From assembly GCA_023428515.1 (NCBI GenBank), contig JAEYXI010000242.1, positions 1 to 22,887 on the forward strand: DNA of 22,887 nt, written 5' to 3'. Shown here in pieces: positions 15,711-22,887 of the stretch; within the stretch, counting starts at the first letter, position 1; each line of letters starts with the position of its first letter. Made by a program: the position numbers and the translations under genes. Below the pieces are notes generated by a model. That model searched no databases. It saw only the letters and a program-made list of their open reading frames with translations, and was not told where the DNA came from. The stretch is from Pseudomonadota bacterium. Its GTDB lineage: Bacteria > Pseudomonadota > Alphaproteobacteria > Rhizobiales > Rhizobiaceae.

Positions 15711-16475
15711 CTAGTGTCCGGCTTCGTGCAGGGGCGACGTCCATCGAGCCACGCCGCTCGCAAGCAGCGTTTCCAGAAAAGCCTCCGTGAATGCCCACGT
15801 CGCTTCATCCTGCACCAGATGATGCGTGAGCAGGCCGTAGGGTTCAGCGTTGTCGGTGCTGCCGGTGCGAAGGGCTTCGAGTTCCCGCGTCAACTGGGCG
15901 TCGAGCAAGGCGGCATCGACAAGGCCGCCGCCCGACTTCCATGCCACAGGGTCGAGATGCGTGTTGACCTGCAGCAGCTCGTTGGCTGCAAATTTCCCCA
16001 GCCGCGGCGTGTAGGCTGAGACCGCCGCAAAGCCGATCCCCGACAGCGCCGTCACCACCTCCGGCGCGATACGGTTCCATGGCGGCGTGAAGACGGGCAG
16101 TGCCTTGTCGCCGAAGAGGTTGGCCAGCCGCTGCCGACCCGCGGTGATTTCCCCAACCATGACAGGCAGCGGCCGATGCAGTCCGAACTCGGCTTTCTTT
16201 TGATTGCCCGGTGCATGATTGGCGTGCTGCCAGCCATGCGTCAGCACGAAGACGTTGGGAAGGGGCTGCAACCTGGCTGCAAGCTCGGGGATGGCCGGCT
16301 TGGGAATGACCGCAAGATGGAGCGGTGCAACGAATTGAGCCGCAAGCGCCAGCAGCCGCTCGAGCGGAGGCGTAGGCGCGACAGCATCGTCGTCTCGCCA
16401 CCAGACCGGCAGGAACAGGCCTTCTTCACGCCAGCGGGCAAGCTCCGCAGTTGCCGTCGGTAACGGCCGTGTCAT
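15711..16475 (-). CDS. polysaccharide deacetylase family protein
   Basis: A 254-residue NodB-like carbohydrate esterase, which removes N- or O-acetyl groups from glycans using a metal. The metal/catalytic aspartates are at D28-D30 (WWRDDDA). The metal histidines are H80 and H84 (THGWQH). The third motif is FTPPWNR (129-135), and LLTHH near the C-terminus supplies the last histidine. No signal peptide or membrane segment is visible, so it should act in the cytoplasm, unlike most secreted members. It is the last gene of the glycan operon; its ATG overlaps the stop of the upstream glycosyltransferase as ATGA (16472-16475). Confidence 0.85.
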   Translation of the reverse strand: MTRPLPTATAELARWREEGLFLPVWWRDDDAVAPTPPLERLLALAAQFVAPLHLAVIPKPAIPELAARLQPLPNVFVLTHGWQHANHAPGNQKKAEFGLHRPLPVMVGEITAGRQRLANLFGDKALPVFTPPWNRIAPEVVTALSGIGFAAVSAYTPRLGKFAANELLQVNTHLDPVAWKSGGGLVDAALLDAQLTRELEALRTGSTDNAEPYGLLTHHLVQDEATWAFTEAFLETLLASGVARWTSPLHEAGH

Positions 16476-17617
16476 TCGCGCGCGTCCAGCAGATCGAGAA
16501 GGATGCGGCTAGTGCGCGCCGCACCATCGAACTTCAGGCCATCGGCCCTGAAGCGCCCACGCTGGACCGCAGCCATCGTCGCCGCAGCAAGGTTCTGAGG
16601 CGTGAGATCGTCTTCCGCTATCTGTCCGAAGCCGTAGCGTTCCTGCAGGGACGATGCGCGCAAGGTCTGTTCCACCTCGCCTGCTTCGGCGAACGGCACG
16701 AAGACGCCAGGCACGCCTGCCTGCAACCAGTCGATGGCAGTGTTGTAGCCGCATTGACCGACGGCGGCGGCGCAGTGCGTCAGCATTGCGCGATAGTCCG
16801 CACGCAGCGGTTCGGCAAACACCGGTGCGCCGTTTGCGATATCATTGAGCCTGGCGCAGACGGCAGCCGCATCACTGCCGCCGACCAGCAATCGCCAGCG
16901 ATGGGTGCCGATGCGCGCGGCTTCGATCGACATCTCGAACAACTTGCGCCCGACCGGCCCGCCGCCGGCGGTGACGATGATCTCGCCGGCGCCTTCCTGT
17001 TCCCCTGGATTCCTGACGAGGTCTGGGGGAGCGATGAAGCCGGTGTAGTGTAGCAGCCGCGCCGTTTCCGGCGTCACCGGCCAGCTTGCCTCGAGGGGGA
17101 CGACGCCGGCGTCCGAATGGACAAGCACGCCGTCGTAGTGCTCGGCGAGCCAGATCTCGGTCTGCTGCGCCTTCTTTGCATTGGAGGGCGGCGCAAGGAT
17201 ATCGCGGATGGAGGAAAGCACGAGCGGCGCTGGAGCCATCGTCTTGGCGAAGGTGAGCGCTGCCACGAATTCCTCGCGCAGGACACGGCGTCCGAACGGG
17301 AAAAGCTCGGTGACCAGAACGTCGGGCGGGCTGCTGCGGAGTGTCTCTTCGAGGACACGGATCCGTTCGAGCATGAATTCCGGGCTGACGGGATTCCCTT
17401 CGCTGTCGAGCAGGCGCGTGAAGCTCGTGCCGTCCGAGCGCAGGGGCGGCAGCTGGACGAAATCGACGCCGGAGAGATCGAGATGAGCAGTCGGCATTCC
17501 GCCCGAAATGAGCAACGGTGCGAGACCGGCATCGCGCAACGCCCGCGCCAAGATGAGCGAGCGACTGAGATGCCCGGTGCCGAGCAGATGGGTGACCAGG
17601 ATCGTGACCCGCCTCAT
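16472..17617 (-). CDS. MurG-like GT-B glycosyltransferase (second copy)
   Basis: A 381-residue GT-B enzyme related to the COG4671/MurG group, expected to transfer a sugar from a nucleotide-sugar. The N-terminal glycine-rich motif is GTGHLSRSLILARAL. The C-terminal donor half has VTAGGGPVG and the GGxNT-type motif GQCGYNTAIDWLQAG, followed by GVFVPFA. No membrane helix. It is a paralogue in architecture of the gene at 20536-21741, which has the same motifs in the same order. Its ATG overlaps the histidine phosphatase stop (17614-17617), and its own stop overlaps the deacetylase start. Acceptor and donor unknown. Confidence 0.85.
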   Translation of the reverse strand: MRRVTILVTHLLGTGHLSRSLILARALRDAGLAPLLISGGMPTAHLDLSGVDFVQLPPLRSDGTSFTRLLDSEGNPVSPEFMLERIRVLEETLRSSPPDVLVTELFPFGRRVLREEFVAALTFAKTMAPAPLVLSSIRDILAPPSNAKKAQQTEIWLAEHYDGVLVHSDAGVVPLEASWPVTPETARLLHYTGFIAPPDLVRNPGEQEGAGEIIVTAGGGPVGRKLFEMSIEAARIGTHRWRLLVGGSDAAAVCARLNDIANGAPVFAEPLRADYRAMLTHCAAAVGQCGYNTAIDWLQAGVPGVFVPFAEAGEVEQTLRASSLQERYGFGQIAEDDLTPQNLAAATMAAVQRGRFRADGLKFDGAARTSRILLDLLDARE

Positions 17618-18210
17618 GGACCGTCAACCTTGGTCAGCCGCACCGGCTCGTTGTCGTGCGTAAGCGAGCCGTCATCGTGAACATCTATCCGGTAAAGGCG
17701 GTCGCGCTTGACCTTGAAGGGAGGCGGTCCGTCGAAATCCCATCCTGTCGCGCGAGCAAGCAGGACACGCATGATGCCGATATGCGAGACGACCAGCATA
17801 GATCCTTCGACGGAACCGAGCCAAGGCTTCACCCGCTCCCAAACGCGCCGCGGCGTTTCTCCGCCCGGCGGTTGATAATCCCATCCCCATGCCTCGATAT
17901 GGCGATAGCCGGAACTGCTGTCTTCCAGCAGGTCGATGCCGCGTTGACCCTCCCAACGGCCCCAGTCCATCTCGACCAGTGCGGGCACAATGGCAGGTTC
18001 GCGCCCGGTGACGATGCGCGCAGTCTCCACGGCGCGGACCAGCGGGCTGGAGAGTAGCGCAGCGCTTTGGAACTCCCCCGGCAGCCGAAGACGGGAGAGA
18101 TGCTCGCGCGCTTGCTCATCCAGCGGTTCGTCGACACGGCCTTGTATCCGGCCGGCGCGGTTCCACGCGGTGTGGCCGTGGCGCAGAAGTGCGAGGCGGG
18201 CGGTAATCAG
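17614..18210 (-). CDS. histidine phosphatase family protein, apparent CTG start
   Basis: A 198-residue phosphatase of the phosphoglycerate-mutase-like fold. Reading from CTG 18210 gives R10-H11-G12 in ALLRHGHTAWN (H11 is the phospho-acceptor), R59, the E80 proton donor in ALVEMDWGRWEG, and H143 in VVSHIGIMR: a complete active site. No ATG, GTG or TTG exists in frame before the RHG motif. The first conventional start (GTG 18030) would remove 60 residues including H11. CTG 18210 overlaps the upstream TGA as CTGA, the same 4-nt geometry as every other junction in this operon, which supports it. ATT 18207 is the other option. The substrate may be a phosphosugar intermediate (inferred). Confidence 0.8.
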   Translation of the reverse strand: MITARLALLRHGHTAWNRAGRIQGRVDEPLDEQAREHLSRLRLPGEFQSAALLSSPLVRAVETARIVTGREPAIVPALVEMDWGRWEGQRGIDLLEDSSSGYRHIEAWGWDYQPPGGETPRRVWERVKPWLGSVEGSMLVVSHIGIMRVLLARATGWDFDGPPPFKVKRDRLYRIDVHDDGSLTHDNEPVRLTKVDGP

Positions 18211-19298
18211 CGGCGGTTTTCCGAAAGGAGAGGCGACAACTCCGCCGTCAGAACGGCGCGCGCTGCGGGCAACAGATGTCCGGCGGCGATCCGCTCCCGA
18301 CCGTTGCGGCTGGCGGCGAGCAGTGCATCAGCGTCGCCGGCAAAGGCATTGATCGCGTTGGCATAGGCAGAGGGATCGCCGGCCTGAACCAGCCGACCGC
18401 CATCGCGGACGACTTCCCTGACACCTGGCCTGTCCTCAGCCAGTACGGGGCAACCCTGGGCCTGCGCTTCCAGATAAACCATGCCGAAAGCCTCGCCGAC
18501 GCCCGGCCACGCCAAGAGGTCGTTGTCCCTGTATTCCCTGGCGATCTCGTCCTGATCGAGGGCGCCCAGAAACGCTACCTTGTCGTGGAACCGCGAAAAC
18601 AACGCCTCTACCTCTCCCCGGGCCGGCCCGTCACCGATGATCCTTAGCGACCATGCCCGCGATTGCACAAGAGCCAGCGCTTCGGCCAGCGTCCTGTAGC
18701 TCGCCAACTTATCTCCGGGGCGGAACATTGCACAGGCGAGTAACCGAAAAGTGTCAGACCGGGAGTGCGGTTGCCATGGGGGCAACGTCTCTGTGGCGAG
18801 GAAGGGCCGCAGATGGGCGAGCCGCTGATCCCCGACGCGGTCGCGCTCCAGCGCTTCGCGGTCGTGTTCGGTGAGATAGAAGATGACATCGGCTGCGTCG
18901 CAGGCGGCTTCCGCCGCGTTGGCGAACCGGGCATAGGGACCATTCAGGCGCTTCGATGCGCGCGTTCCTTCGATGATGGCATAAGGGATGTCCCATTGCC
19001 TGGAAAGGCGCGGGCCAAGCAGGTCGGGCGCCTTGTAGTAGCTGTGATAGGTCAGCCAGAGGTCAGGTCGGGGACCGGCTGCGAGCCGTTCGATCTCGCG
19101 CTCCGCTTCTTCGAGGATACGGTCCTGTGTTGCCGCGTCGCCTGCGCCGTCTCGGCTGCGCAACCGGCTTGCAAGATGGACCTCGCCCAGGCCGGCTCCG
19201 CCAAGCGCGGCAAGCAGGGCGCGCGCCATAGTCCGGTCACCCGAGGGAACGGGATCATCAGGCGGTTTCATCGGAGCGTAGAAGGCGATCGCGCTCAT
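18207..19298 (-). CDS. GT4-type glycosyltransferase
   Basis: A 363-residue retaining GT-B glycosyltransferase of the GT4 group. The C-terminal half carries the donor-binding signatures: FRLLACAMFRPGDKL, LRIIGDGPARGEVEAL, VAFLGALDQDE and the EX7E motif in GEAFGMVYLEAQAQGCP. The N-terminal half (about 1-180) is the acceptor domain, beginning MSAIAFYAPMKPPD. The frame stays open upstream to 19760, but that extension is Arg-rich shadow sequence inside the next gene, and ATG 19298 gives the ATGA overlap with the upstream stop (19295-19298). No membrane segment or signal peptide. Sugar specificity unknown. Confidence 0.88.
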   Translation of the reverse strand: MSAIAFYAPMKPPDDPVPSGDRTMARALLAALGGAGLGEVHLASRLRSRDGAGDAATQDRILEEAEREIERLAAGPRPDLWLTYHSYYKAPDLLGPRLSRQWDIPYAIIEGTRASKRLNGPYARFANAAEAACDAADVIFYLTEHDREALERDRVGDQRLAHLRPFLATETLPPWQPHSRSDTFRLLACAMFRPGDKLASYRTLAEALALVQSRAWSLRIIGDGPARGEVEALFSRFHDKVAFLGALDQDEIAREYRDNDLLAWPGVGEAFGMVYLEAQAQGCPVLAEDRPGVREVVRDGGRLVQAGDPSAYANAINAFAGDADALLAASRNGRERIAAGHLLPAARAVLTAELSPLLSENRR

Positions 19299-20539
19299 CG
19301 GGCCAGAGCTGTCTGCAGCCGGGAAGACAGCAGGTCGATGCCTGCGTCCATGCCAAAACTTTCCACCAGCCGCTTCCGGGCCGCGACGCCCAGTCCTGCA
19401 CGGCCTTCGGGGTCGGCGATCATGCCAGCGAGAGCCGCGGCGAGCTGTTCGGCGTCGGGCTCGACGAGGATGCCTTGCTTTCCGCTCTCGATGAATTCGG
19501 GAATGGACGAGACGCTGGTCGACAGGATGGGCAACTCCTGACTCGCGGCTTCCATGAGCACATTCGGCAGTCCGTCGCGATCGCCGTCGCTGGCGATGCG
19601 GGACGGAAGCACGAAGATATCGGCGTCGCGTAGTGCTGCGATGACTTCGCCCTGGTCGCGCGCGCCGCGCCATTCGATGCGGTCGGAAAGGCCGAGCGTT
19701 CGGGCACGCGCATTGAGCACCTGGGAGAGGTCGCCGCCTCCGATATGGATGAAGCGCCATTTCTGCGCGGCGGGCAGCCTGGCCAGAGCATCCAAGAACA
19801 GATTGTAGCCCTTCTTCTCGACCAACCGGCCGACCGAGATGATGGTGACGGGATCGCTGGAGCCGTCGCGCGGCGGTCGCGGAGGAGGCGGCGATGGAAA
19901 GCGCGACAGGTCCAGCCCGTGGTAGACGAGATCGAGCTTGGCAGGATCGGTCGAAAGGCTCCGCAGATGGTCCGCGCCGAGCCCGGTGCAGGTCACGCCG
20001 AAGGTCGAGCGTTCGAGCTTGTCGCGCTTTTCCCAGTCGGGCGATATCCAGATGTCCTTGGCATGGGCCGAAAACCCCCAGTCGACGCCGCGCATCATGC
20101 TGGCATAGAGCGCCACCGACGACGGCGTATGCATGAAGTGGGCATAGACGAATTTCAGGTCCGGCGCGGCTTCGCGTGCGAGCACGGCGGCCTGGCCGAA
20201 CCGGCGCACGCGATTGGGCGTCGGATCATGAGCGAGATGCTTCAGCCAGAGTTTCAAAGCCGATCCGAATCCCTTCAGGCGCACCGAATGGGCGAGGCCT
20301 TTCAGCACACGCAGGGGTTCCTGGTAAAGATATTCGGGGAGGTAGCGGACCCTGGCCTTCAGGGCATCGTGAAGGGCGTGGCGTTTCTTGTCGGTCGGGT
20401 GTCGCATCGACCAGACCTCGAAGCGCAAGCCGCGATTCTCGAGCGCCACGAGTTCCTGCGCGATGAAGGTCTCGGAGAGGCGCGGCCAGCCCTTCAAGAC
20501 GACCGCGAGCCGCCCGGCAGACGGTACCGCGTCGTTCAT
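19295..20539 (-). CDS. GT4-type glycosyltransferase (WcaL-like)
   Basis: A 414-residue GT4-family transferase resembling the colanic-acid WcaL group. It opens with the typical VVLKGWPRLSETFIAQE, an acceptor-side motif of that group. Central blocks are YAHFMHTPSSVALY and GFSAHAKDIW. The donor half has ISVGRLVEKKGYNLFLDAL, HIGGGDL and DGLPNVLMEAASQELPIL, the DGLPNVLME form of the EX7E motif. Cytoplasmic. It is the second gene of the operon: its ATG overlaps the first gene's stop as ATGA (20536-20539). It most likely extends an exopolysaccharide or glycolipid chain; the exact linkage is not predictable. Confidence 0.9.
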   Translation of the reverse strand: MNDAVPSAGRLAVVLKGWPRLSETFIAQELVALENRGLRFEVWSMRHPTDKKRHALHDALKARVRYLPEYLYQEPLRVLKGLAHSVRLKGFGSALKLWLKHLAHDPTPNRVRRFGQAAVLAREAAPDLKFVYAHFMHTPSSVALYASMMRGVDWGFSAHAKDIWISPDWEKRDKLERSTFGVTCTGLGADHLRSLSTDPAKLDLVYHGLDLSRFPSPPPPRPPRDGSSDPVTIISVGRLVEKKGYNLFLDALARLPAAQKWRFIHIGGGDLSQVLNARARTLGLSDRIEWRGARDQGEVIAALRDADIFVLPSRIASDGDRDGLPNVLMEAASQELPILSTSVSSIPEFIESGKQGILVEPDAEQLAAALAGMIADPEGRAGLGVAARKRLVESFGMDAGIDLLSSRLQTALAR

Positions 20540-21741
20540 GCGTTGGCAGGAGTGCTGATGAGCGATTTCGTCAGCGCGATGATCTTTTCCAACCCGTCCA
20601 TGAAGCCGGCCGGGGCCTTGCCCGAGGGCCGCTTCTGGAAGGGAAGTTCGCGAATCGCTCTGGCCATGACCTCCGGGCCTTCGCCGTCGCGTTCCCGGTC
20701 AAGCATGCGGATCAGTCCGAGCTGTTCGGCGACGGAGGCGCGAATGTGCTGTTCCATGCGCGGCACGGTTCGCGGCGCGATCACGGCGCGGCAGTCGAAG
20801 GAGAGTATTTCGCAGAAAGTGTTGTAGCCGCCCATGGCGACGACGCCGAGCGCATTCTGCATCAAGCCCTCTATGCGAGAATCGAAGCCGACCGCGGTGA
20901 CGCGTGGCTCCAGCGCCGCCACGCGCTGGTCGAAACCGGCGCGCCTTTCGCCATTGAGGAAGGGGCCGTAGACGATCAGCGCATCGGGCTGCAACGTCGG
21001 ATCGTTTTCGTAGGCGCGCAGCGTCCAGTCGACCAGCGCTTCGCCGTCTCCGCCGCCGCCAGGCGTCACCAGCACGAATGGCTTGTCCGGCAGGGCGGCC
21101 GGGATTTCGTGCGGAACGAGCCGCCGCAGATAGCCGGTGTAATGGACCCGCCGCTTGAAGTCCTCCGAGATGTCGAGGCTCTGCAGCGGGTTGTAGATGC
21201 TCTGGTCGCCATAGACCCAGAACTGGTCATAAAATTTGTCGGCAATGTCGAGGGCGCCCTTGCGCTCCCATTCCTGGCTGAGTGCCTCGGGGGAATCGAG
21301 AATGTCTCTGATACCGAGGACGATCTTGGCGCGCCCCATCTCCTTGAGGATTTCGAGCGTGGTGGTGAGTTCGCCACGAAAGCCTGCCGGCTCTTTGTCG
21401 ACGATGACGAGATCCGGGTTGAACGTCACGGCCGCGGCGAGGATCACGCTGGCGCGCAGCGCCGTCGTCTGCTCGATATCCATATTGAGCGATTCAGAGA
21501 CATAGTCGGCGTCTACCGTCTTGACGACGCCGGGCATGCGGATGTGGTCGACGCCGGGCGGAAAGGTAAATCGGCCGGCGACGGGAGATCCCGTCAGGAT
21601 AAGCGCCGACGAGCCTTCAAGCGAGGAAACGAGCGCCTCCGCAATGGCGCGCGAGCGCCTGAGATGGCCCAACCCGAACGTATCGTGGCTGTAGAGCAGA
21701 ATATGCGGGGCGCGGTTGGCCTGGTGGACTCCGTCACGCAT
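20536..21741 (-). CDS. MurG-like GT-B glycosyltransferase (first copy)
   Basis: A 401-residue predicted glycosyltransferase of the COG4671/MurG-like group and the first gene of the glycan operon. It carries HDTFGLGHLRRSRAIAEAL near the N-terminus, LVTPGGGGDGEALVDW in the donor half, and MGGYNTFCEIL, the GGxNT nucleotide-sugar motif. The later segment APRTVPRMEQHIRA is also typical. The frame is open to 21807, but ATG 21741 gives MRDGVHQAN followed by the first strand, and GCGGGA lies 7 nt upstream, so I prefer it. No membrane helix. It may start the pathway, with the second copy at 16472-17617 acting later. Confidence 0.87.
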   Translation of the reverse strand: MRDGVHQANRAPHILLYSHDTFGLGHLRRSRAIAEALVSSLEGSSALILTGSPVAGRFTFPPGVDHIRMPGVVKTVDADYVSESLNMDIEQTTALRASVILAAAVTFNPDLVIVDKEPAGFRGELTTTLEILKEMGRAKIVLGIRDILDSPEALSQEWERKGALDIADKFYDQFWVYGDQSIYNPLQSLDISEDFKRRVHYTGYLRRLVPHEIPAALPDKPFVLVTPGGGGDGEALVDWTLRAYENDPTLQPDALIVYGPFLNGERRAGFDQRVAALEPRVTAVGFDSRIEGLMQNALGVVAMGGYNTFCEILSFDCRAVIAPRTVPRMEQHIRASVAEQLGLIRMLDRERDGEGPEVMARAIRELPFQKRPSGKAPAGFMDGLEKIIALTKSLISTPANA

Positions 21742-21962
21742 ACAATGATCCCGCTTCGTATCAACTGGCCGCGCAACCGGAATAGTCGTTTGGAGGCAAC
21801 GATACAATTAGACTCCGGCGGCCGATTTGTGAATAGGTTCGGCCAAAAGACGCCGTAACTTCAAGAGAAGCAAGAGGCCTTCCGCAAAGGCGACCTAGGC
21901 TTTAAATGATCGGACGAATCCCTCCGGAACCTGATCAAATCCTTTGAACGACTTGTGGGCAG
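21742..21962. promoter_or_regulatory. divergent intergenic region between the glycan operon and the lyase gene
   Basis: This 221-bp gap must hold the promoters for both directions. I see a 6-bp inverted repeat, GGCCGA (21820-21825) and TCGGCC (21839-21844), with a 13-nt loop, and a smaller one, GCCTT (21877-21881) and AAGGC (21887-21891). On the - strand TTGTAT and TATTCC are 17 nt apart, a weak promoter candidate. No clear -35/-10 pair is visible on the + strand. No gene fits here. Confidence 0.35.
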
Positions 21963-22778
21963 ATGAGCATGGGCAGAACAATTGACCAGCGCATCGCTGC
22001 ATCCGGGCGAACCCCGGAGGAACACAGGGATATCGTGAGGTCGCTCGAAACCGACCCGCGTGGTTGCCGTTTTGTGCGGCTGGATTTCGAAAGCGGCGAT
22101 TTTAGCGGCTGGAGCGTCAGGCGCCTCGCAAAACCTTATTCGGCGACAATCCAGGGCGAAATCGTGCGCACCGGCACGAAAGCCTGCCGTTTCGAGATCA
22201 GGCCGGGAGATCGTGTGTCCCAGGGGCTGCGGGCCGAACTGCGCGACTGGTACAACGCTCCGTTCGAGGAGGACACCTGGTATGGTTTTTCCACCTATTT
22301 GCCGAAGGAGTTCGATCCGCCGGAAGGGGTGGGCGTGGTGCTGGCGCAGTGGCACGACCAGGCGGAACTAGGCGATCCCGCCGGAAAGCCGCCACTTGCC
22401 ATCCGCTATCTGGACGGCACTTTGCGCTTCACCGGGGCGTTTTCGGAAGTCGCCTCCCAGAATCCGGACAAACGGTATGTTTTTCATGAAATACCGGACA
22501 TCCCTCACGAGATGTGGCTGGATTTCGTCTTCCGGATTCACTGGTCGAGGAAAGGGGATTCCAGCATGGACGCCTTTCTCGGCGGGCAAAGGATATTCCG
22601 GTTCGACGGGCCGCTTGGCTATCGAAACGAGATAAAAGGCCCGTATTTCAAGTTCGGCGTCTATGCGAGCGGAGAGATCAGCAGTCCGCTGGTTGCTTAT
22701 CACGACAATTACAGCCGCGCCGACAGCTTCGAAGCCGTCGATCCCAGCGCCGGTTGCCATCCAACGGACAGAGCATGA
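21963..22778 (+). CDS. polysaccharide lyase, heparin lyase I-like
   Basis: A 271-residue protein of the bacterial polysaccharide lyase family (heparin lyase I-like jelly roll), which cleaves acidic polysaccharides by beta-elimination. The recognisable core is FVRLDFESGDFSGWS, then WYGFSTYLPKEFDPPEG, VLAQWHDQ and PYFKFGVYASG, the strand pattern of the family. It has no signal peptide (starts MSMGRTIDQRIAASG), so either export is by another route or it acts in the cytoplasm. ATG 21969 is an equally possible start, and the ribosome site is weak. Its stop overlaps the next start as ATGA (22775-22778). Divergent from the glycan operon, whose product may be its substrate. Confidence 0.82.
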   Translation: MSMGRTIDQRIAASGRTPEEHRDIVRSLETDPRGCRFVRLDFESGDFSGWSVRRLAKPYSATIQGEIVRTGTKACRFEIRPGDRVSQGLRAELRDWYNAPFEEDTWYGFSTYLPKEFDPPEGVGVVLAQWHDQAELGDPAGKPPLAIRYLDGTLRFTGAFSEVASQNPDKRYVFHEIPDIPHEMWLDFVFRIHWSRKGDSSMDAFLGGQRIFRFDGPLGYRNEIKGPYFKFGVYASGEISSPLVAYHDNYSRADSFEAVDPSAGCHPTDRA

Positions 22779-22887
22779 GCAAGCCCGTCGGAACAGTCGC
22801 CATCGTTACGCTCGCCGGCGAACGGCTGGAAGCGCTGCCGGCTAATGGCGAATTCGCCACCATCTTTTCCCTGGGATTGGCCGGCCA
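22775..22887 (+). CDS. 5' end of an unidentified protein, cut by the window edge
   Basis: The first 37 codons of a gene, beginning MSKPVGTVAIVTLAGERLE. I do not recognise it. The start is supported by the ATGA overlap with the lyase stop, which implies translational coupling and a shared operon. The segment is hydrophobic with an alternating strand-like pattern and no charged signal-peptide start; no motif can be named. Confidence 0.6.
   Translation, partial: MSKPVGTVAIVTLAGERLEALPANGEFATIFSLGLAG

Noticed and set aside
19299..19760. N-terminal extension giving a 517-residue glycosyltransferase
   Set aside because: The extra 154 residues are Arg/Pro-rich shadow sequence antisense-free but inside the upstream GT4 gene in another frame. 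ATG 19298 gives a normal GT4 N-terminus and the ATGA overlap.
19745..20827. Long + strand frame opposite the GT4 and GT-B genes
   Set aside because: Arg/Gly-rich with no family motif; it spans the junction of two well-supported genes on the other strand.
21929..21960. Possible EcfG-type stress promoter (GGAAC box) before the lyase gene
   Set aside because: GGAAC is present, but the expected CGTT at 16-17 nt is not; only CGAC at a longer spacing is seen.
1..22887. tRNA, rRNA, CRISPR array, insertion sequence or phage gene
   Set aside because: No cloverleaf, repeat-spacer pattern, transposase or integrase motif was seen, and nearly all sequence is accounted for by protein genes.

Overview
The window is a high-GC, gene-dense stretch of an alphaproteobacterial chromosome. 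Codon usage, the class III cyclase type, DUF3095, the peptide-type ABC operon and the sugar-modifying gene set all point to Rhizobiales, probably the Mesorhizobium/Phyllobacteriaceae group. That placement is from family recognition only; no search was run. Genes cover almost everything, and I see no rRNA, tRNA, CRISPR, IS element or phage.

Region 1 (1-2769, + strand): the tail of a GGDEF-EAL protein broken by an in-frame TAG, then a GNAT acetyltransferase and a fumarylacetoacetase-fold hydrolase. A perfect 13-bp hairpin separates this from region 2.

Region 2 (2784-5364): a class III adenylate/guanylate cyclase (- strand) and a DUF3095 protein (+ strand), divergent around a 175-bp intergenic region that contains a palindrome. 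DUF3095 carries a cyclase-like pair of aspartates.

Region 3 (5469-15693, + strand): one probable operon. It holds a complete peptide-type ABC importer (fused two-NBD ATPase, periplasmic binding protein, two permeases), an 892-aa exporter-type ABC protein whose nucleotide-binding domain has lost every catalytic motif and carries a large insertion, a stand-alone cyclic-nucleotide-binding (CNB) protein, and an MBL-fold hydrolase of the PhnP/cyclic-phosphodiesterase type. Regions 2 and 3 together contain a predicted maker, sensor and possible degrader of a cyclic nucleotide, flanking transport genes. This is the best candidate in the window for an undescribed system: a cNMP-linked importer plus a pseudo-ABC protein.

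Region 4 (15711-21741, - strand): six genes chained by five consecutive 4-nt overlaps: a MurG-like GT-B glycosyltransferase, a GT4, a second GT4, a histidine phosphatase that apparently starts at CTG, a second MurG-like GT-B, and a polysaccharide deacetylase. No signal peptide is visible on any of them, so this looks like a cytosolic glycan or glycolipid pathway.

Region 5 (21963-22887, + strand): divergent from region 4, a heparin-lyase-I-like polysaccharide lyase, translationally coupled by ATGA to a gene cut by the window edge.
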